A stretch of 64,000 nt of DNA from Zopfochytrium polystomum (GCA_025765615.1 JAIVFJ010000012.1:62001-126000); one strand, 5' to 3'. Numbered from the stretch's first letter, positions 46,721-57,827 are shown. Numbers and translations: made by a program. The notes: generated by a model not told the origin, from the sequence alone.

Positions 46721-47537
46721 ATGCATGCAGCGGACGACGCACGCCGTCTTGACGCCCACCCGCTCCGTGACCTGATCCGAAACAACGTCCGCGAGGTACA
46801 CCTCCTCCCTCCAAACCGTAAAAAGGTTGCGCGATGTGTTGACGATAATGCCCCACCCTGCATCCAAACAGGTCTTTTATCGAGCCGACAACGGTTGCAA
46901 AGGGTACCTTGACCGCAGCGAGCTCGAAGTTGCGCTCCGGGGCTTGCTGGGATACTTGCCATCCGAAGTCTGTGAATGCTGTGAACGCTCCCCCCCGGAC
47001 CCTCAACGATTACTAGTTTGAGCTGGATCAAATCGAGGCCGTGGCTGCTGCGGGCGGACAGAGTTGAGTTCCGGAGCAAGGGCGGTTTGGGGGGTCAAAG
47101 AGTTCCTGTTTCCATTTTTTTGCAAAAGCTTACTTGCAACACCCAGAGTTGACCCTTGCAGTGTTTTCCGGCATTCTTGCACCGCGCCTCGCAAGACTCC
47201 ATCAGAACGACATGATACGGGAGATGTTTCTCGCGCTGGATGCTGGCGGTGAGAAGTAAAGGCCAATGTTCCTTCCCTCGTAACACCAAATCAAATCAAA
47301 TCCAGGGCGTGGATACATTACGTTATCGGATCTGCGAGAAGCTTCGAAGTGTTCTGCACCTTTTGTTCCGGAAGAAGTTGTTGAACTGGCATTCGGAGCC
47401 GTTGACAATGACGGCGACGGGAAGGTATTTACCTCCACGGATTGAAACTAGTGAGCTGTATTGATACGATTATTTGGCAGGTCAGCTTTCGCGAATTCGA
47501 AGCCATCACGCGGTCAGTGTATTTTGCTGATGGGTAG
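46721..47537 (+). CDS. EFCAB11: EF-hand protein of the EFCAB11 type
   Basis: Calmodulin-like Ca2+-binding protein. Six exons: 46721-46795, 46872-46967, 47017-47062, 47162-47248, 47306-47424 and 47481-47537, giving 159 residues, close to the animal protein. Joins are GT-AG and in phase. EF-hand loops seen: ADNGCKGYLDRSELEVAL, the degenerate DAGGRGYITLSDLREA, and DNDGDGKVSFREFEAI, which is the most canonical. A linker with ILAPRLARLHQNDMIREMFLALD matches the family. EFCAB11 occurs mainly in organisms with cilia or flagella. Its precise role is poorly known. Confidence 0.85.
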
Positions 47538-47893
47538 AAGTGATGTCCAACCTTTCTAGTTTACGTGAACGGAGTTTATTTGTTTCCTTCCGTCATCGGA
47601 GCTGGTATAACAAAAGCACGTTGCAGAATGACAGATACACAAAACTGAATTGCAGCATAAACCAGAGCACTCCTTTGAGAAGCAACGTTTTATTACAAAC
47701 ACGACTGGACTATGGTTGTGAAACCCCAGGGCCAAGAAAAACAGAACACCGCAACATAATTCGATTTAACATGGATTCGCGAAACCCTCACCATTCAACA
47801 CCCTTCACGCGGAACACCTCGGCGTATCTGTGTGCGGAGGCGGAGACAAAACTTAAAAAAAGACTCTGCGGCGATAAGAAGAGAAGAATCAAC
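47538..47893. other. Tail-to-tail spacer
   Basis: No supported gene between the ends of EFCAB11 and the ChAP gene. Both 3' UTRs are expected here. Confidence 0.5.
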
Positions 47894-50800
47894 TTACTCA
47901 AAGTACCGCGTGATGAGGCGGTAGCTCTTTTGTGGGACATTCATCGATATCAGCACGTTGTGCACTTTTTGGTAGCCGTATTTTCCAATCAGGGCGAAAA
48001 TGGCGCGAGAAATTGGGCTCGGGAACTGTGTGTGAGGGTTTGTGGTGCAAGCAACCAAAAAGAAACAGTTAGGACCAACGCGGTCAGGTCTCAGCATCTC
48101 TTGCACGTTTTTGAAAACAGAAAGCAACCGCATTGGCTCACCGTATTATCCACAAACGCACGGTCCAGTACAGTCACAAGCTTCACAGCCGCTTTCAGCG
48201 CCTCGCGGATCCGGGCTGCCTCCCCTGCACCAGTCTCCTTCTCTCCTCCTGGCGGTGCCCCGTGAATGTCGCCGACGCCCTCGGCAGAGATGCTCAGCAA
48301 CCGCAGCCATGAGCGTGCCGAGAAGCGCTGCTCGAGCGAAAGACGGTACGCCACAACGGCGTCCTCCGGGTGGCCCAGCCGCAGCGCCAAGTCACCGTAG
48401 ATCTCCCACTCCGCCCCTGTCTTGCGAAAGAGGAGCTGCTTGTATGGCCCGGTGTTGTCGCTCGAGCGGTACTGGGACATTTCCTGCTTCAAGGCGGTGT
48501 ACAGGCGAAGGTCGTTGTACAAGACCATGAATAGGTTGTCCAGCCACTTTTCACAGAGACGCTTCGTGCGGAACGTCAGAGCCACACTTGTCCGCTTTGG
48601 TCGCGCGTTCTGCACCAGTCAAAATGTCCAATATGGTTAGTTTTCGGTCGCTCTGTGAAACTGAATAATGGGGAAAAAATGGTGACCAACCGGCGTTCGA
48701 GTCGTTGTTCTTGTCCCGTCCACGCTTCCCATCTTGTCCTGCGGCTCCTTTGTCTTGACAACAGACTCAGATGGTGCGCTTCCCGTTCCGCCCCCGGCCT
48801 TCTTGAGAAGCTCATCAATGGTCAGCCCCGCGTCTTTTGTCTCCTCTGGTCCGTCCAAAGCGACGCTTTCGAATCCTCCGGCGTCCGCCTTGTCGCCACT
48901 CTCCGTGCCGTTCATGAAAAATGCAGCCTCTTCTTCACTCAAACCACTGGCTTTCCCCTTTCCCTTTTTGTCCTCTGCCTCCTCGTCTCCGCCCCATGCA
49001 ATCAGGTCCTCCTTTTTCTCCTCGTTCTTCTCATCACCCTTCAAGACTGCTTTCGGCAATGCTGAAGAATTCTCGCTGACTCCGAGCAAGTCGACTTCAC
49101 CTTGTGGCCGAGCGGAACGGTTGTCTTCCTCGTCATCAGCAAGCGCTGCTCCTTCCTCAACCAGCGCCCTCTGGATCCGGTACTCCTCTTCCATCACAAA
49201 TACTTTGCTGCGGTGCTTCAAAAGTGCGTCCCAGCCAATCTTGCCAACAATCCGGATCAAAAGCGCGTACGCCTTTGCAAAAGTCCCGCGCAGGGAAAGC
49301 GCTGGAAGACGCTGCAGTTCCGGATGCACTTCAGACTCGCGCGGATCATTGTCGTCGTAGATTGTGCCGTGCTGCTGCTGTTGCTGCGCTGCCGCTGCTT
49401 TGGCGTCGTTCGGGGACGGGTCTTTGTCTGGTGTTTCCGGCTTGAGAGGGAGGTGGATTCGGGCGGGTGGAGGCATTCGTTGCGCATCCTTTTCACTGAG
49501 CGGTCGGAATGGTGTTAGTCTTCGTCATAATCTCACACTCGTCAATTCAATTACCAGTATGTGAACATGGGGCAGGAGTTAAGCGCGAGCAACGCTGACT
49601 CGTAATCACCCATTTGAATGTAAATGTCTGCCAGCTTTGCCCACGTCACGTACTCAGACGGCGAGGCTGTAACAGCCATTTTGGCAAGCTTTGCCGCCAT
49701 GTCAAGTTTTCCCTTCGGAGGTGAAGCAGTCAAGTTAGTCAAAAACGCGACATCCGGTTCAACAAGTTTGCCACCTTTGACTTCAAGAAATCAACCTGAA
49801 CAAGCAAGATCCCGTAGCTATGTGGCATCCGCTTGATACCATCGAAAAGGGTCTTCACGGCCCGGATTTCATCATCTTGTTCGACCATTCAGGTCAGAGG
49901 AAAAGATATAGATGCAATGATAAAAGAAGGTTGAGGCCTCACCATCCCCGATGTAACTCCTTGCCAGCGCTGCCGCAACTTCTGCGTCCTTCTCAAACAG
50001 TCCTTCCAAAAACCTTGCTGCCATGTTCAATCTTCCGCTTTCTGTGAAATACTTCATGACTCCGTTCGTCAAGTGGTTTGAAAAGTATGTTGCGACTTGG
50101 ACTTCCGGCTCCGTTCCAAGCTGCCATCCCTTCCAGAATTCAGCTGCAGCTGCATCGAGGAAGCGCTTTTCGACCGAAAGAGTTGGGAGTGGGTCCAGTT
50201 TGCGGAGGCCAAGGAGAGGGCGGCCGTCGTTCCCATCTGGTTCGTCGTTGTCATCGAGGATGGCGCGGAGGATAGCAGACACAAAGGTTTCTTGCCAGAG
50301 AGCCGGATTGGTAATGGGGTGTCTGTGGTTTGTTTATTGAAGTCGTCAGAATAGGTATGAAAGTAAGCAGAAGTGCTTTCCGCGTCGAACTCAACTTGTC
50401 ACCGCGCAGGTCAACTGCGTAGCTTTCGACTCCACCTGGGATTCGAACTTCGACGCGAACATCCACGCGAGAAAACGCGTTGAAACAGCAGTAAGTTCCG
50501 GATCGGAGTTTCCACGGATTTGGTTGTTTCGGGTTGACGGGACCCTGGAGAAGAGAGAAACGCGTTGGATTACCGAGGGCATTGCGAATCGACAAAGCAG
50601 AGCTGAATGCTTACGATGCTGTATGACAGTGAGTTCAGATATGCTGCAAGGGTGGCCGAGGAGCTGAATAAGATTGTGAGACGGACTTTCGTTTACAGCA
50701 CCAGCAAGCGCTCACCTTGAATCAACGCCGAGAACATAGTGGTAAGATCCGAGCTGACAAGCAACCATGAGAACACGTAGATTGAGGCACGCACGCGTCC

Positions 50801-51131
50801 CCTGTCGCGATCTCCACGCGTCCACGCCGCCATGGCCACTCGCACTGTTGGGATGAGCCAGCGCCACTTACGTCCTTCACCAGGGCTTTTGGGTTCGTCT
50901 TGATAATATGACACAAGTCGGGTGGCCCTAGCTCACGGAAGGTCGCTTCGAAAATTGGTTAGTCATCCGCCGTAGCAAAGAGAGCAGGAAGTCCATCGAC
51001 GCATACACACCAAGCGACTCGGTGCGTGCGATGATGGCCTCGCCAACCTCGTTCTCATAGAACTCGGCGATGCCTGCGGCAAATTGCAAAAGAGAGTGTT
51101 TCTGATTAGTCTGTGATCGACGGTTGGCCAT
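47894..51131 (-). CDS. BCH1: Exomer cargo adaptor of the ChAPs family (Bch1/Bud7-like)
   Basis: Chs5-Arf1-binding protein: cargo-binding subunit of the exomer coat at the trans-Golgi, sorting cargo such as chitin synthase. Eleven exons: 51131-51011, 50945-50872, 50753-50716, 50663-50615, 50544-50396, 50322-49943, 49875-49775, 49712-49555, 49495-48691, 48609-48142 and 48025-47894, giving 824 residues with every phase closing. Motifs typical of the family: FRELGPPDLCHIIK, YHYVLGVDS, FSRVDVRVEVRIPGG, ESALLALNSCPM, HLPLKP, LRGTFAKAYALL, GWDALLKHRSKVFVMEEEYR, RTKRLCEKWLDNLFMVLY, RLGHPEDAVVAYR and the C-terminal KYGYQKVHNVLIS. TPR-like repeats fill the middle. An acidic insert follows the EEEYR motif. 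Confidence 0.94.
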
Positions 51132-51792
51132 GCCAGAATCTCTCGCAAAGCTGGGCCGTGGGAGGAATCCTGCTGCTGTTCTCGACGGACAGATTGGATG
51201 TCGTCATTGCAATGATGAAGGCGCCAGATCGCTGGAGCAAAAGCCTTGTCCATCCGCCGATCACGTTGACCGCGATCACCCTCTCCGATCGCGCGACCCG
51301 ATCCCGGCACTTCACATCACACCGCACAACCAGAAGTTGGAGGACCGCAGCCTCAGCACCATGTTCAGTAGGCGCACTTGCAGTCGTACCTCGCAAAACC
51401 GTTGGGTCCGAGATGACAACCATTGCTGACCGCCAGGTTGCTAATTTTTCTTTTTCCTCCGCAATATACAATCAATTTGGTGTGAACACAACATCAGCGA
51501 AAGCCCCCCATTCCATATAACTGCATGGCGCCGACGGTAGAGACGGGGTTTGTTATAAATTGCACATTGTGGCATCATATTGTTGGTGCCGTGAGGTACT
51601 GAGCCACCGCGACGCAACCATTATCAGCAATGAAAAGAAGGCACGTTCCTTTTGGTCGAGAATGTGGAATTTCATCGGCAGATATACTATGAGGCAGTTG
51701 TGACATTTGCTCAAGATTGTACGAAACAGCGCGGGCGTGGATCTGCCTTCACGGACAAAAAAAAAAAGCAGCCGGTCACTTCAGACGAAAAT
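51132..51792. other. Upstream of the ChAP gene and 3' flank of the membrane-protein pseudogene
   Basis: Open frames on both strands at 51106-51520 do not look like proteins and are not assigned. Confidence 0.4.
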
Positions 51793-52602
51793 TCAAGGCT
51801 CGACCCTCCTAGGAGACGAACGAATCATCAAACCCAAATACTCTTGCGCGTACCAAACGTGCGCAAAGTACACCCTTGCCAAACACATCGTGACCGCGTC
51901 GAAAACGGTGCCGGACGCACGATTGGGGACGAGGTACGCGGCGCCGACGACCACGGCGACCACGGAGACCAGGAACGGGCGACGGCCCTTCAGCGTGAAC
52001 GCCGGGTGAACGAAAACAGGGTGAGGAAGAGCAGCACAAATGTTTCAAGAAGGGAGATGTCGCGGAGGACAGGCGGGGGCGTTATGGTTTGGATGCTGAT
52101 GATGGTCAGCGCAATCCAGATAATGGACATTGCTGGTACGAGGCTGAAGGGGGTTATGTGTGTGTGTAAAATTTTTTTTTGTGGTTGTGAGCGGGGTTAT
52201 TGGTTTCGGCGTCGGCGATCTCAGTCAACTCAAGCGAGAAGGTACAAAATTTACTTACAAACCCGCCCACCTCGATGTGGCTGGGTCCTTGGAGTGGGTC
52301 ATAATGTCGGCAAAAACGAGGAGGAGGAGGACGCGCCAGAAGCTGGGGAAGGAGTGAATTTGGTTGTTGGGGAAGTGGCTTTAGTTTAATGGGAGGGTCG
52401 AGTGAAGACTGTTGAGGGAGGGACTTAACTGTGAGGGAGCGACTGCCTCGGCAGGCATGGTTTGCCGCGATGCGCAGAAGAAGAGGAGGGTGGCAGCGGC
52501 CAGCCACAGCCTCTTCCTCGATACCGGCCCGGGGCCACTCAAAAGGCCGTACCGGACCTCCTCGATGCTGGTTGTGGGCAAAGGCGACTGCACGCCGTTC
52601 AT
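51793..52602 (-). pseudogene. Frameshifted tandem copy of the multi-span membrane protein gene
   Basis: Same exon plan as the gene at 54109-53278: exon 1 52602-52430 (opening MNGVQSPLP, with PGPVSRKRLWLAAATLL), exon 2 52342-52271 (FWRVLLLLVFADIMTHSK), exon 3 from 52143. In exon 3 one base is missing relative to the sister gene near 52008-52010, so the frame ends soon after LFLTLFSF. In the shifted frame the similarity resumes (NRASGTVFDAVTMC, ARVYFAHVWYAQEYLGLM) and ends at 51793-51795, with a divergent C-terminus. Either a recent pseudogene or a one-base sequence error. Confidence 0.7.
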
Positions 52603-53277
52603 TTCCTGGGTGTGCGAGCTGACGGTGGCGCGGGGGAGGAACGGCGGGCGGCCGAGGGTCGGTTTTGTGTGGGGGTTTTATTTGTTTTTTTTTTTTTTTT
52701 TTTTTCGCTGGTAGGAGTGTCTTTCCCGTCCGCCTTGGCGCCAAGTGAGTTGGCGCGCTTGCGAACCAAAGGTCGGCAGCGCTCCTATATATGCTCCGAC
52801 AGACAGCAGTCGTGAACAAGCCTTTACGTGGAAGTTTAATCTATTGTTCGAAACGTGCTTGCCTTGCCACACAATCCGCGGGCACCCCGTGGTCAGCGGT
52901 TGGCGGGCGGACGGTTCGGTCAAACTCTTTCTTTGCTTGTCGGCGGCTTAGGTCTGCTGTCCTACCGGCCGAAAAAGTCGGGCGACATCTTACCTTGCCT
53001 CCTTGCTTTCCCGGCTTGCTCGTCTTTTCGATAGAGAATAGAGAAAAAAGTGTGGATATATCGTCTGCGGGAAGCGAAAGCCAACGCGAAGCAGGCGGAA
53101 AACATCGCCGATATGGGTCCAGCGTAACAAAGGGTGCGTACTCGATTTTCTACTTGAGCCACCACGACACAACCATTATGATCAAAGAAAAGAAGTCTCG
53201 GCAACTCAGACTTTCGTTTTGGAGGATATATTATGGGGCAAGTGCAAGAACACAACAGTACAGGGTAGCTCCGAAAC
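52603..53277. other. Spacer between the membrane-protein copies
   Basis: Contains a T20 run at 52686-52705. Nothing coding is supported. Its right end belongs to the duplicated unit, because the 3' flanks of the two copies are similar. Confidence 0.45.
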
Positions 53278-54109
53278 TCAAGGGTGTGGATTTGCCTTCA
53301 CGAACAAAAAACAAAGTAACCAAACAAACAAGGTGCCCGTCATCTCGGACCCAAATTCAAAGGTCCATCCTTTCGGTGACGAATAATACATCAAACCCAA
53401 ATACTCTTGAGCGTACCAAACGTGCGCAAAGTACACCCTGGCCACACACATCGTGACTAGGTCAAAAACCGTCCCAGACGCACGGTTGGGGATGAGGCAC
53501 GCGGCACCAACGACCACGGCGGCGGTGGATACGAGAAACGGGAGACGGCCCTTCAGCGTGAACGACGGGTGGAACGAAAACAAGGTGAGGAAGAGCAGCA
53601 CAAATGTCTCGAGAAGAGCGATGTCGCGGAGGACGGGCGTGGGCATGAACTTGATGCTGATGATCGTCAGCGCAGTTCGGATGACTACGAGGCTGAAGGG
53701 ATTTTTTTTTTTCGGTGGGTTTGAGCGGGGGGTTTTACTTCAGGCGGAAACTCAAGCGGAAGGAACAGAATATACTTACGAAGCCTCCCACCTCGATGTA
53801 GCGGGGTTCTTAGAGTGGGTTATAATGTCGGTGAATACGAAAAGGAGAAGGACACGCCAGTAGTAGCTGGGGATTTGATTTTTAGAAAAGAAAGGAAGCG
53901 GGGAGTGGGGGGAAGGGGAAGGGCAAACTCAACTGTGAGGGAGCGATGGGATCGGCATGTACGATTTGCCGCGATGCGAACAATAAGTAGAGGAGGGTGG
54001 CGGCGGCCAGCCACAGCCTCTTCCTGGACACCGGCCCGGGGCCATTCAAGATGCCGTACCGTCGCTCCGCCATCATGGCTCTGGGCAAAGGCAACTCCGC
54101 GCCGTTCAT
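53278..54109 (-). CDS. Multi-span membrane protein, unrecognised family
   Basis: Three exons (54109-53934, 53866-53792, 53692-53278), introns of 67 and 99 bases, 221 residues. About six hydrophobic segments are visible: RLWLAAATLLYLLFA, YWRVLLLFVFTDII, VVIRTALTIISI, the long LLETFVLLFLTLFSF, LPFLVSTAAVVVGAACLI and LFVWLLCFLFV at the end. The loops hold PGPVSRKR, HSKNPATSR and ARVYFAHVWYAQEYLGLMYYSSPKGW. No known transporter or enzyme signature. The sister copy to the left is broken. The gene diverges from the F-box gene with 213 bases between starts. Confidence 0.75.
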
Positions 54110-54322
54110 TTCCTGGTTGTTGTACGAACTGAAGGTCGGGAAGAGGGCGAGGGAAGGAACCGGCAGGCGCGGTGGGGCGATCGTTGGATCGTGGCTGCAC
54201 CACAATTTGTCTTTCATTGCCCGCCTTCGCGCCGCCCAGTTTGCGCAGAGAATGGCGGGCTTAGGCGCTCCGACAGAAATCGATTGGGGCTGTCGAGCTG
54301 TGGCGCGCTAAGAGTTGCCGAC

Positions 54323-55744
54323 ATGGACAGCGCTCTCCCAGCCGAAGTCCTGGTCGCGATCGCCGACCACCTGCCGACGGCGCGCGACCGCTGCAACCTG
54401 AGCGCGACGTGCCGACGCACCCGACGCGCCCTGCTGCCGTCCGTCTTCCGCTGCGTCCGCGTCACAAACCTCGCAGAGGACCGCCCCGCCATCGCCGCGC
54501 TCGTCGCCGCCCACGCCCGACACTTTCGCCACGTGTGGGTCCAGTGCTTCCTGCACGGCAACCCGCAAACCGGCGACGGCGACGGCGACGACGACGAGAA
54601 TATGGAGGCCGCCGTCGCCGGCGACAACGACCACTACGATAGTGTCGACGGCCAAGAAGGAGGGACTGCTGCGGCGGTGGATCCGCTCGTCGCCGCGGAC
54701 GTTGCTTTGCAGGCCGTGGTGCCAAACGTGGACGCCCTCACGCTCGAGTTCATCGCCGACCCCCACGACTACGAGCCGGTCGACTGCCGATGGGTGGACG
54801 ACGAGTACGAAGTCGGCGGGTCGATCTACATATCCCTCGCGACCGAGGACGCGGCGGCGGCCGCCGCCGCCGAGGCAAAGTTTGCGTGGCGCCGGGTCGT
54901 GGCGGAGACGTGGCGGGCCGTCGCTACAAAGGCGAACGTGCGCAACCTGACCGTTCGATCGCTGCCGCCAAACATGACGACGGCGTGGTGCGGGCCCGAG
55001 TGGGCGGCGTTTGTGGGCCGGCTGGAGTACCTGTCGATAAGCGTGTGGGGTGCGGACAACGGCGCGGGATGGCGGTCCATCACGACGGAGGGGTACTGCG
55101 AGTTTCTTACGACGCACCTCAAGGCGTTCTTTTTCGACCACGCGAGCGGCTTGCTCTCGCTCGATTTTGTCGCCAGCCCCGACGGCACGTACGGCGGCAA
55201 GAACCTGTTCTACAACGTCGAGTCGAACCTCGGCGCGGCCAACATGCCCCACCTGCGACGCATTCGGATGCAAAACTGCTGCTTTGACCCGGCGCTCCTG
55301 GAGTTCCTGCGCGCGCACGCTTCCACGCTCGAGGCGATCCACCTCGTCGACGTCATGTCGGAAACGCTCCTCTTTAGCGGGCCAGACCAACATAGCGTCA
55401 CGTGGGCCGAGCTGTTTGACGGCATCGCGAGCGCGGCGCCGCCGAGGCTGAGAGAGTTTAGCGCGACCTCGATGCGGGTGCCGGTCGAGGACCTGGCGGA
55501 GCCGTACCAGCACCTGTCGGCGGACGAACTCGACACGGTCCGCCGCGTCCGACTGAAACTGGCGGAGGAAGGCGGCGAGGCGACGGTGCCGCTGTTTTTC
55601 TACGGGTGGCTCGACGACAAGTACGGCAACGTGAGTGTGGCCGCGCGCAAGATTGTGGAGAGCTTTGCGAAAGGAGAGGACGCTGCAGCTTACGGGCGGC
55701 TGATGGAGGTGGTCCGCACGAATCGCGATGTTTTGAAATGTTGA
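54323..55744 (+). CDS. F-box protein with leucine-rich-repeat-like C-terminus
   Basis: Intronless, 473 residues from the ATG at 54323. The N-terminal F-box is LPAEVLVAIADHLPTARDRC followed by LSATCRRTRRALLPSVFRCV, the usual Skp1-binding layout of an SCF ubiquitin ligase substrate receptor. The rest contains irregular LRR-like strands (LTLEFIAD, LEYLSISVWG, HLRRIRMQNCCF, LEAIHLVDV), an acidic GDGDGDDDEN insert and an Ala run. The substrate is unknown. An upstream in-frame start at 54191 would add 44 residues with no F-box features, so the Met just before the F-box is preferred. Strong GC bias. Confidence 0.85.
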   Translation: MDSALPAEVLVAIADHLPTARDRCNLSATCRRTRRALLPSVFRCVRVTNLAEDRPAIAALVAAHARHFRHVWVQCFLHGNPQTGDGDGDDDENMEAAVAGDNDHYDSVDGQEGGTAAAVDPLVAADVALQAVVPNVDALTLEFIADPHDYEPVDCRWVDDEYEVGGSIYISLATEDAAAAAAAEAKFAWRRVVAETWRAVATKANVRNLTVRSLPPNMTTAWCGPEWAAFVGRLEYLSISVWGADNGAGWRSITTEGYCEFLTTHLKAFFFDHASGLLSLDFVASPDGTYGGKNLFYNVESNLGAANMPHLRRIRMQNCCFDPALLEFLRAHASTLEAIHLVDVMSETLLFSGPDQHSVTWAELFDGIASAAPPRLREFSATSMRVPVEDLAEPYQHLSADELDTVRRVRLKLAEEGGEATVPLFFYGWLDDKYGNVSVAARKIVESFAKGEDAAAYGRLMEVVRTNRDVLKC

Positions 55745-55929
55745 AAAGGAAAGGATTGGCCACGCTCAGGACTCGTTCAGGGGCACCCGCCCAGTCGCAT
55801 GTCGAATCGAGAGAACGCTTAAGAAAGTCGCGGGCGCAGCGCGTGCGTTTGTGGGTCTGGCGCGTGTAGGAGGACGCAGCAACAACCGAGTGTGTCTCTT
55901 TTCTGCACTGCCTTGCATGGGCAAGGGAA

Positions 55930-55931
<2 letters not shown>
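55745..55931. other. 3' flank of the F-box gene
   Basis: No gene seen. Confidence 0.4.
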
Positions 55932-55975
<44 letters not shown>

Positions 55976-55981
55976 ACACAC
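55932..55981. repeat. (GA)n then (CA)n microsatellite
   Basis: About twenty GA units followed by about five CA units. Confidence 0.95.
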
Positions 55982-55994
55982 ATCCAGCCCCTCC

Positions 55995-56165
55995 ATGGAG
56001 TGGCTGTTTGTTTTGTTGCCGTCTCGGACGCCCCCAGTTCCATTGTTTTTGTGTTTCCCACTCTCTCGGCCCGCTCGTCCGATTTCCGTTGTCTCTTTTT
56101 TTTTCTTGGCGGGTGGCTGTCTTTCCCCACAAACCCCCGAACCTCCGAAGCACACACCAAACACT

Positions 56166-56246
<81 letters not shown>

Positions 56247-56552
56247 GCAGACTTGCAACCACAAGAGGGCACACCCGCCGCCTTCTTGGACAACGACAGC
56301 GCCTTTGACGAAGCTGACTTTTCAGACGAAAACGCCGACGACGACGCGCTCGACTCGGACGAGGCGTTCGAGGACGCCCTCGACGACGCGTTCGACGACG
56401 ACGAGGCGTTGGACGAGGGAGACTTTGACGGCGACGAGGCTTTCGACGAGGAAGACGCCTTTGACGACGAAGAGGACCTTGACGGCGCTGAGGAGGCCGT
56501 CGACAGCGACAAAGCCTTTGGCGACGAAGAGTCGTTTGACGACGACGAGTAG
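55995..56552 (+). CDS. Asp/Glu-rich open frame spanning a CA microsatellite
   Basis: An open frame whose last ~95 codons are an acidic repeat of the type FDDDEALDEGDFDGDEAF, with short FD/FDE units. The 5' part runs through the (CA)n tract as poly Thr-His and is implausible as protein, so translation probably starts elsewhere or at a spliced exon after the CAG at about 56248. A related segment lies at 58685-58930. An AATAAA follows at 56698-56703. The opposite strand is also open (poly Ser/Ala). It may encode a small acidic protein or be non-coding. Confidence 0.3.
56166..56245. repeat. (CA)n microsatellite, ~80 bp
   Basis: About forty uninterrupted AC/CA units. Confidence 0.95.
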
Positions 56553-57370
56553 ACGATTCCCTTTTGGTCGCGCCCTCTTCATTTTCTTCTTCTTGTTCTT
56601 ATCCTTCTTCTCCTGTAATCTCTCCATCTTTCTATTTTTTTTCTTTGCTCTAGCTCCCTGGAGCGGTTACTTCTTTGCACTATTTACTTTTCTTCTCAAT
56701 AAACCCAACGCGTTCTCAAGTAACAAATGGAGGATGATGGGAATACCCAATGGATGAGGTTGGGGTTTTGGATCCTGCAATTTTCAGGCGACCCCAACGC
56801 ACACGAATACGAAAATCTTTCCTGTGACGAAGGGTGAGAGGTTGCAACACGAGACAATCTGCTGCCGCGGAGTGATATTAGTACTCTCCCCCCCCCCACC
56901 AACATATCAAAATTTTTCCACGTAGGTGGGCGCATTCTTCAACCACTTCCCCACGCCCCCGACGAAGAGTAAAAAAAAAAAAAAAACAACACCCACTTCT
57001 CTCTCCCGACCCGCACCCGCTCCTCCGCCTCCCACTTGCGCTCCTCCCGCGCTGCCTCGCGCTCCGCCTTGCGCGCCTTCCGCTCGTCCTCGCCTTCGCG
57101 CCGGAGCGCGTCGCGCTCGAGTCGCCGGTCGGCTTTTCGAGGGTTGTGAGGGGCACCAAGGTCGCCGCCTCGATGGCAGCGACGGGCGGGGGTGGCGGTG
57201 GAGGAGGCGGAGTGGGCGGGGGTGGAGATGGTGGTGGTGGCGGCGATGGCGGAGGCGGTGGGGAGGGGGAGGTCGGGCCGAGGCGAGGGGGTGATGGGGT
57301 TGGTGGGCGCGGAGGGCCTCAAGGAGCGTGCGGAGGAAGAGGAGGGGTCGCATTCGCGTGTGGGCCACGG
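56246..57370. repeat. Segmental duplication, copy 1
   Basis: Shares order and sequence with 58660-59370: a CA tract, an acidic frame, GACGAGTAGA, a CTTCTT-rich 3' flank, CAATCTCTCCATCTTTC, AATAAACCCAACG, CAGGCGACC and a GGTCGGGCCGAGGCGAGGG G-rich block. A G/GGT-rich minisatellite-like stretch lies at 57180-57290. A minus-strand frame at about 57130-57000 encodes a strongly charged Arg/Glu-rich segment (KARKAEREAAREERKW), which may be an exon of an unrecognised gene. Confidence 0.7.
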
Positions 57371-57419
57371 GGGGTTAGAGGTTTTCCACCTCTTTCTTCT
57401 CTTGGGACGAATTCGATAG

Positions 57420-57700
57420 TGCACACTCATCGTTGGGGACCGGGCGACGCTGAAACCGTGTCCGAAGGACCTACCGGGCGGCGGGGAGATGGTCGTTGTT
57501 TCGTGCGATCTTTCGGCTTTGGATGGCCTGAGTGTTGTGAGGGTGTTCCCTCCGAAAGATTTAAAGTCAGCGGATGGACGGAACCAGATGAAGAAAACAC
57601 TCAAGGAGGTGGAAAAGCGATTCCCGGACGGAATCGGACGGCTGGACCCGATCGAGGACATGGGAATCAAGGATGAGAGCTTTAAGAAGTTGATTCGGGT
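57420..57700 (+). pseudogene. Internal fragment of an MTR4/Ski2-type exosome RNA helicase
   Basis: In one frame, after a stop at about 57419, the sequence encodes LIVGDRATLKPCPKDLPGG, then EMVVVSCDLSALDGLSVVR, VFPPKDLKSADGR and LKEVEKRFPDGIGRLDPIED with MGIKDESFKKLIR. This matches the region after the helicase core of MTR4 (Dob1). A GTGAGT donor follows at 57701. No helicase motifs precede it and no continuation follows, so about 90 codons of a ~1000-residue protein are present. It looks like a captured or leftover gene piece between the two duplicated blocks. Confidence 0.65.
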
Positions 57701-57796
57701 GAGTCTTTGTTTACTACAACAGTTAAAGGGATGTCTTTGTGTTTATCAAAAGTTGGGTGGGCCATCAAGTACCAGTAAAACTCGGATCTACAAAAA

Positions 57797-57827
<31 letters not shown>

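Noticed and set aside
46618..47079. 153-codon minus-strand frame
   Set aside because: Antisense of the EFCAB11 5' exons.
51106..51520. Overlapping frames just upstream of the ChAP gene
   Set aside because: The ChAP start at 51131 fits the family N-terminus; these frames add no recognisable sequence.
54308..55513. 401-codon minus-strand frame
   Set aside because: Antisense shadow of the GC-rich F-box gene.
55458..56512. Minus-strand frames with poly Cys-Val
   Set aside because: Translation of the CA microsatellite; not a credible protein.
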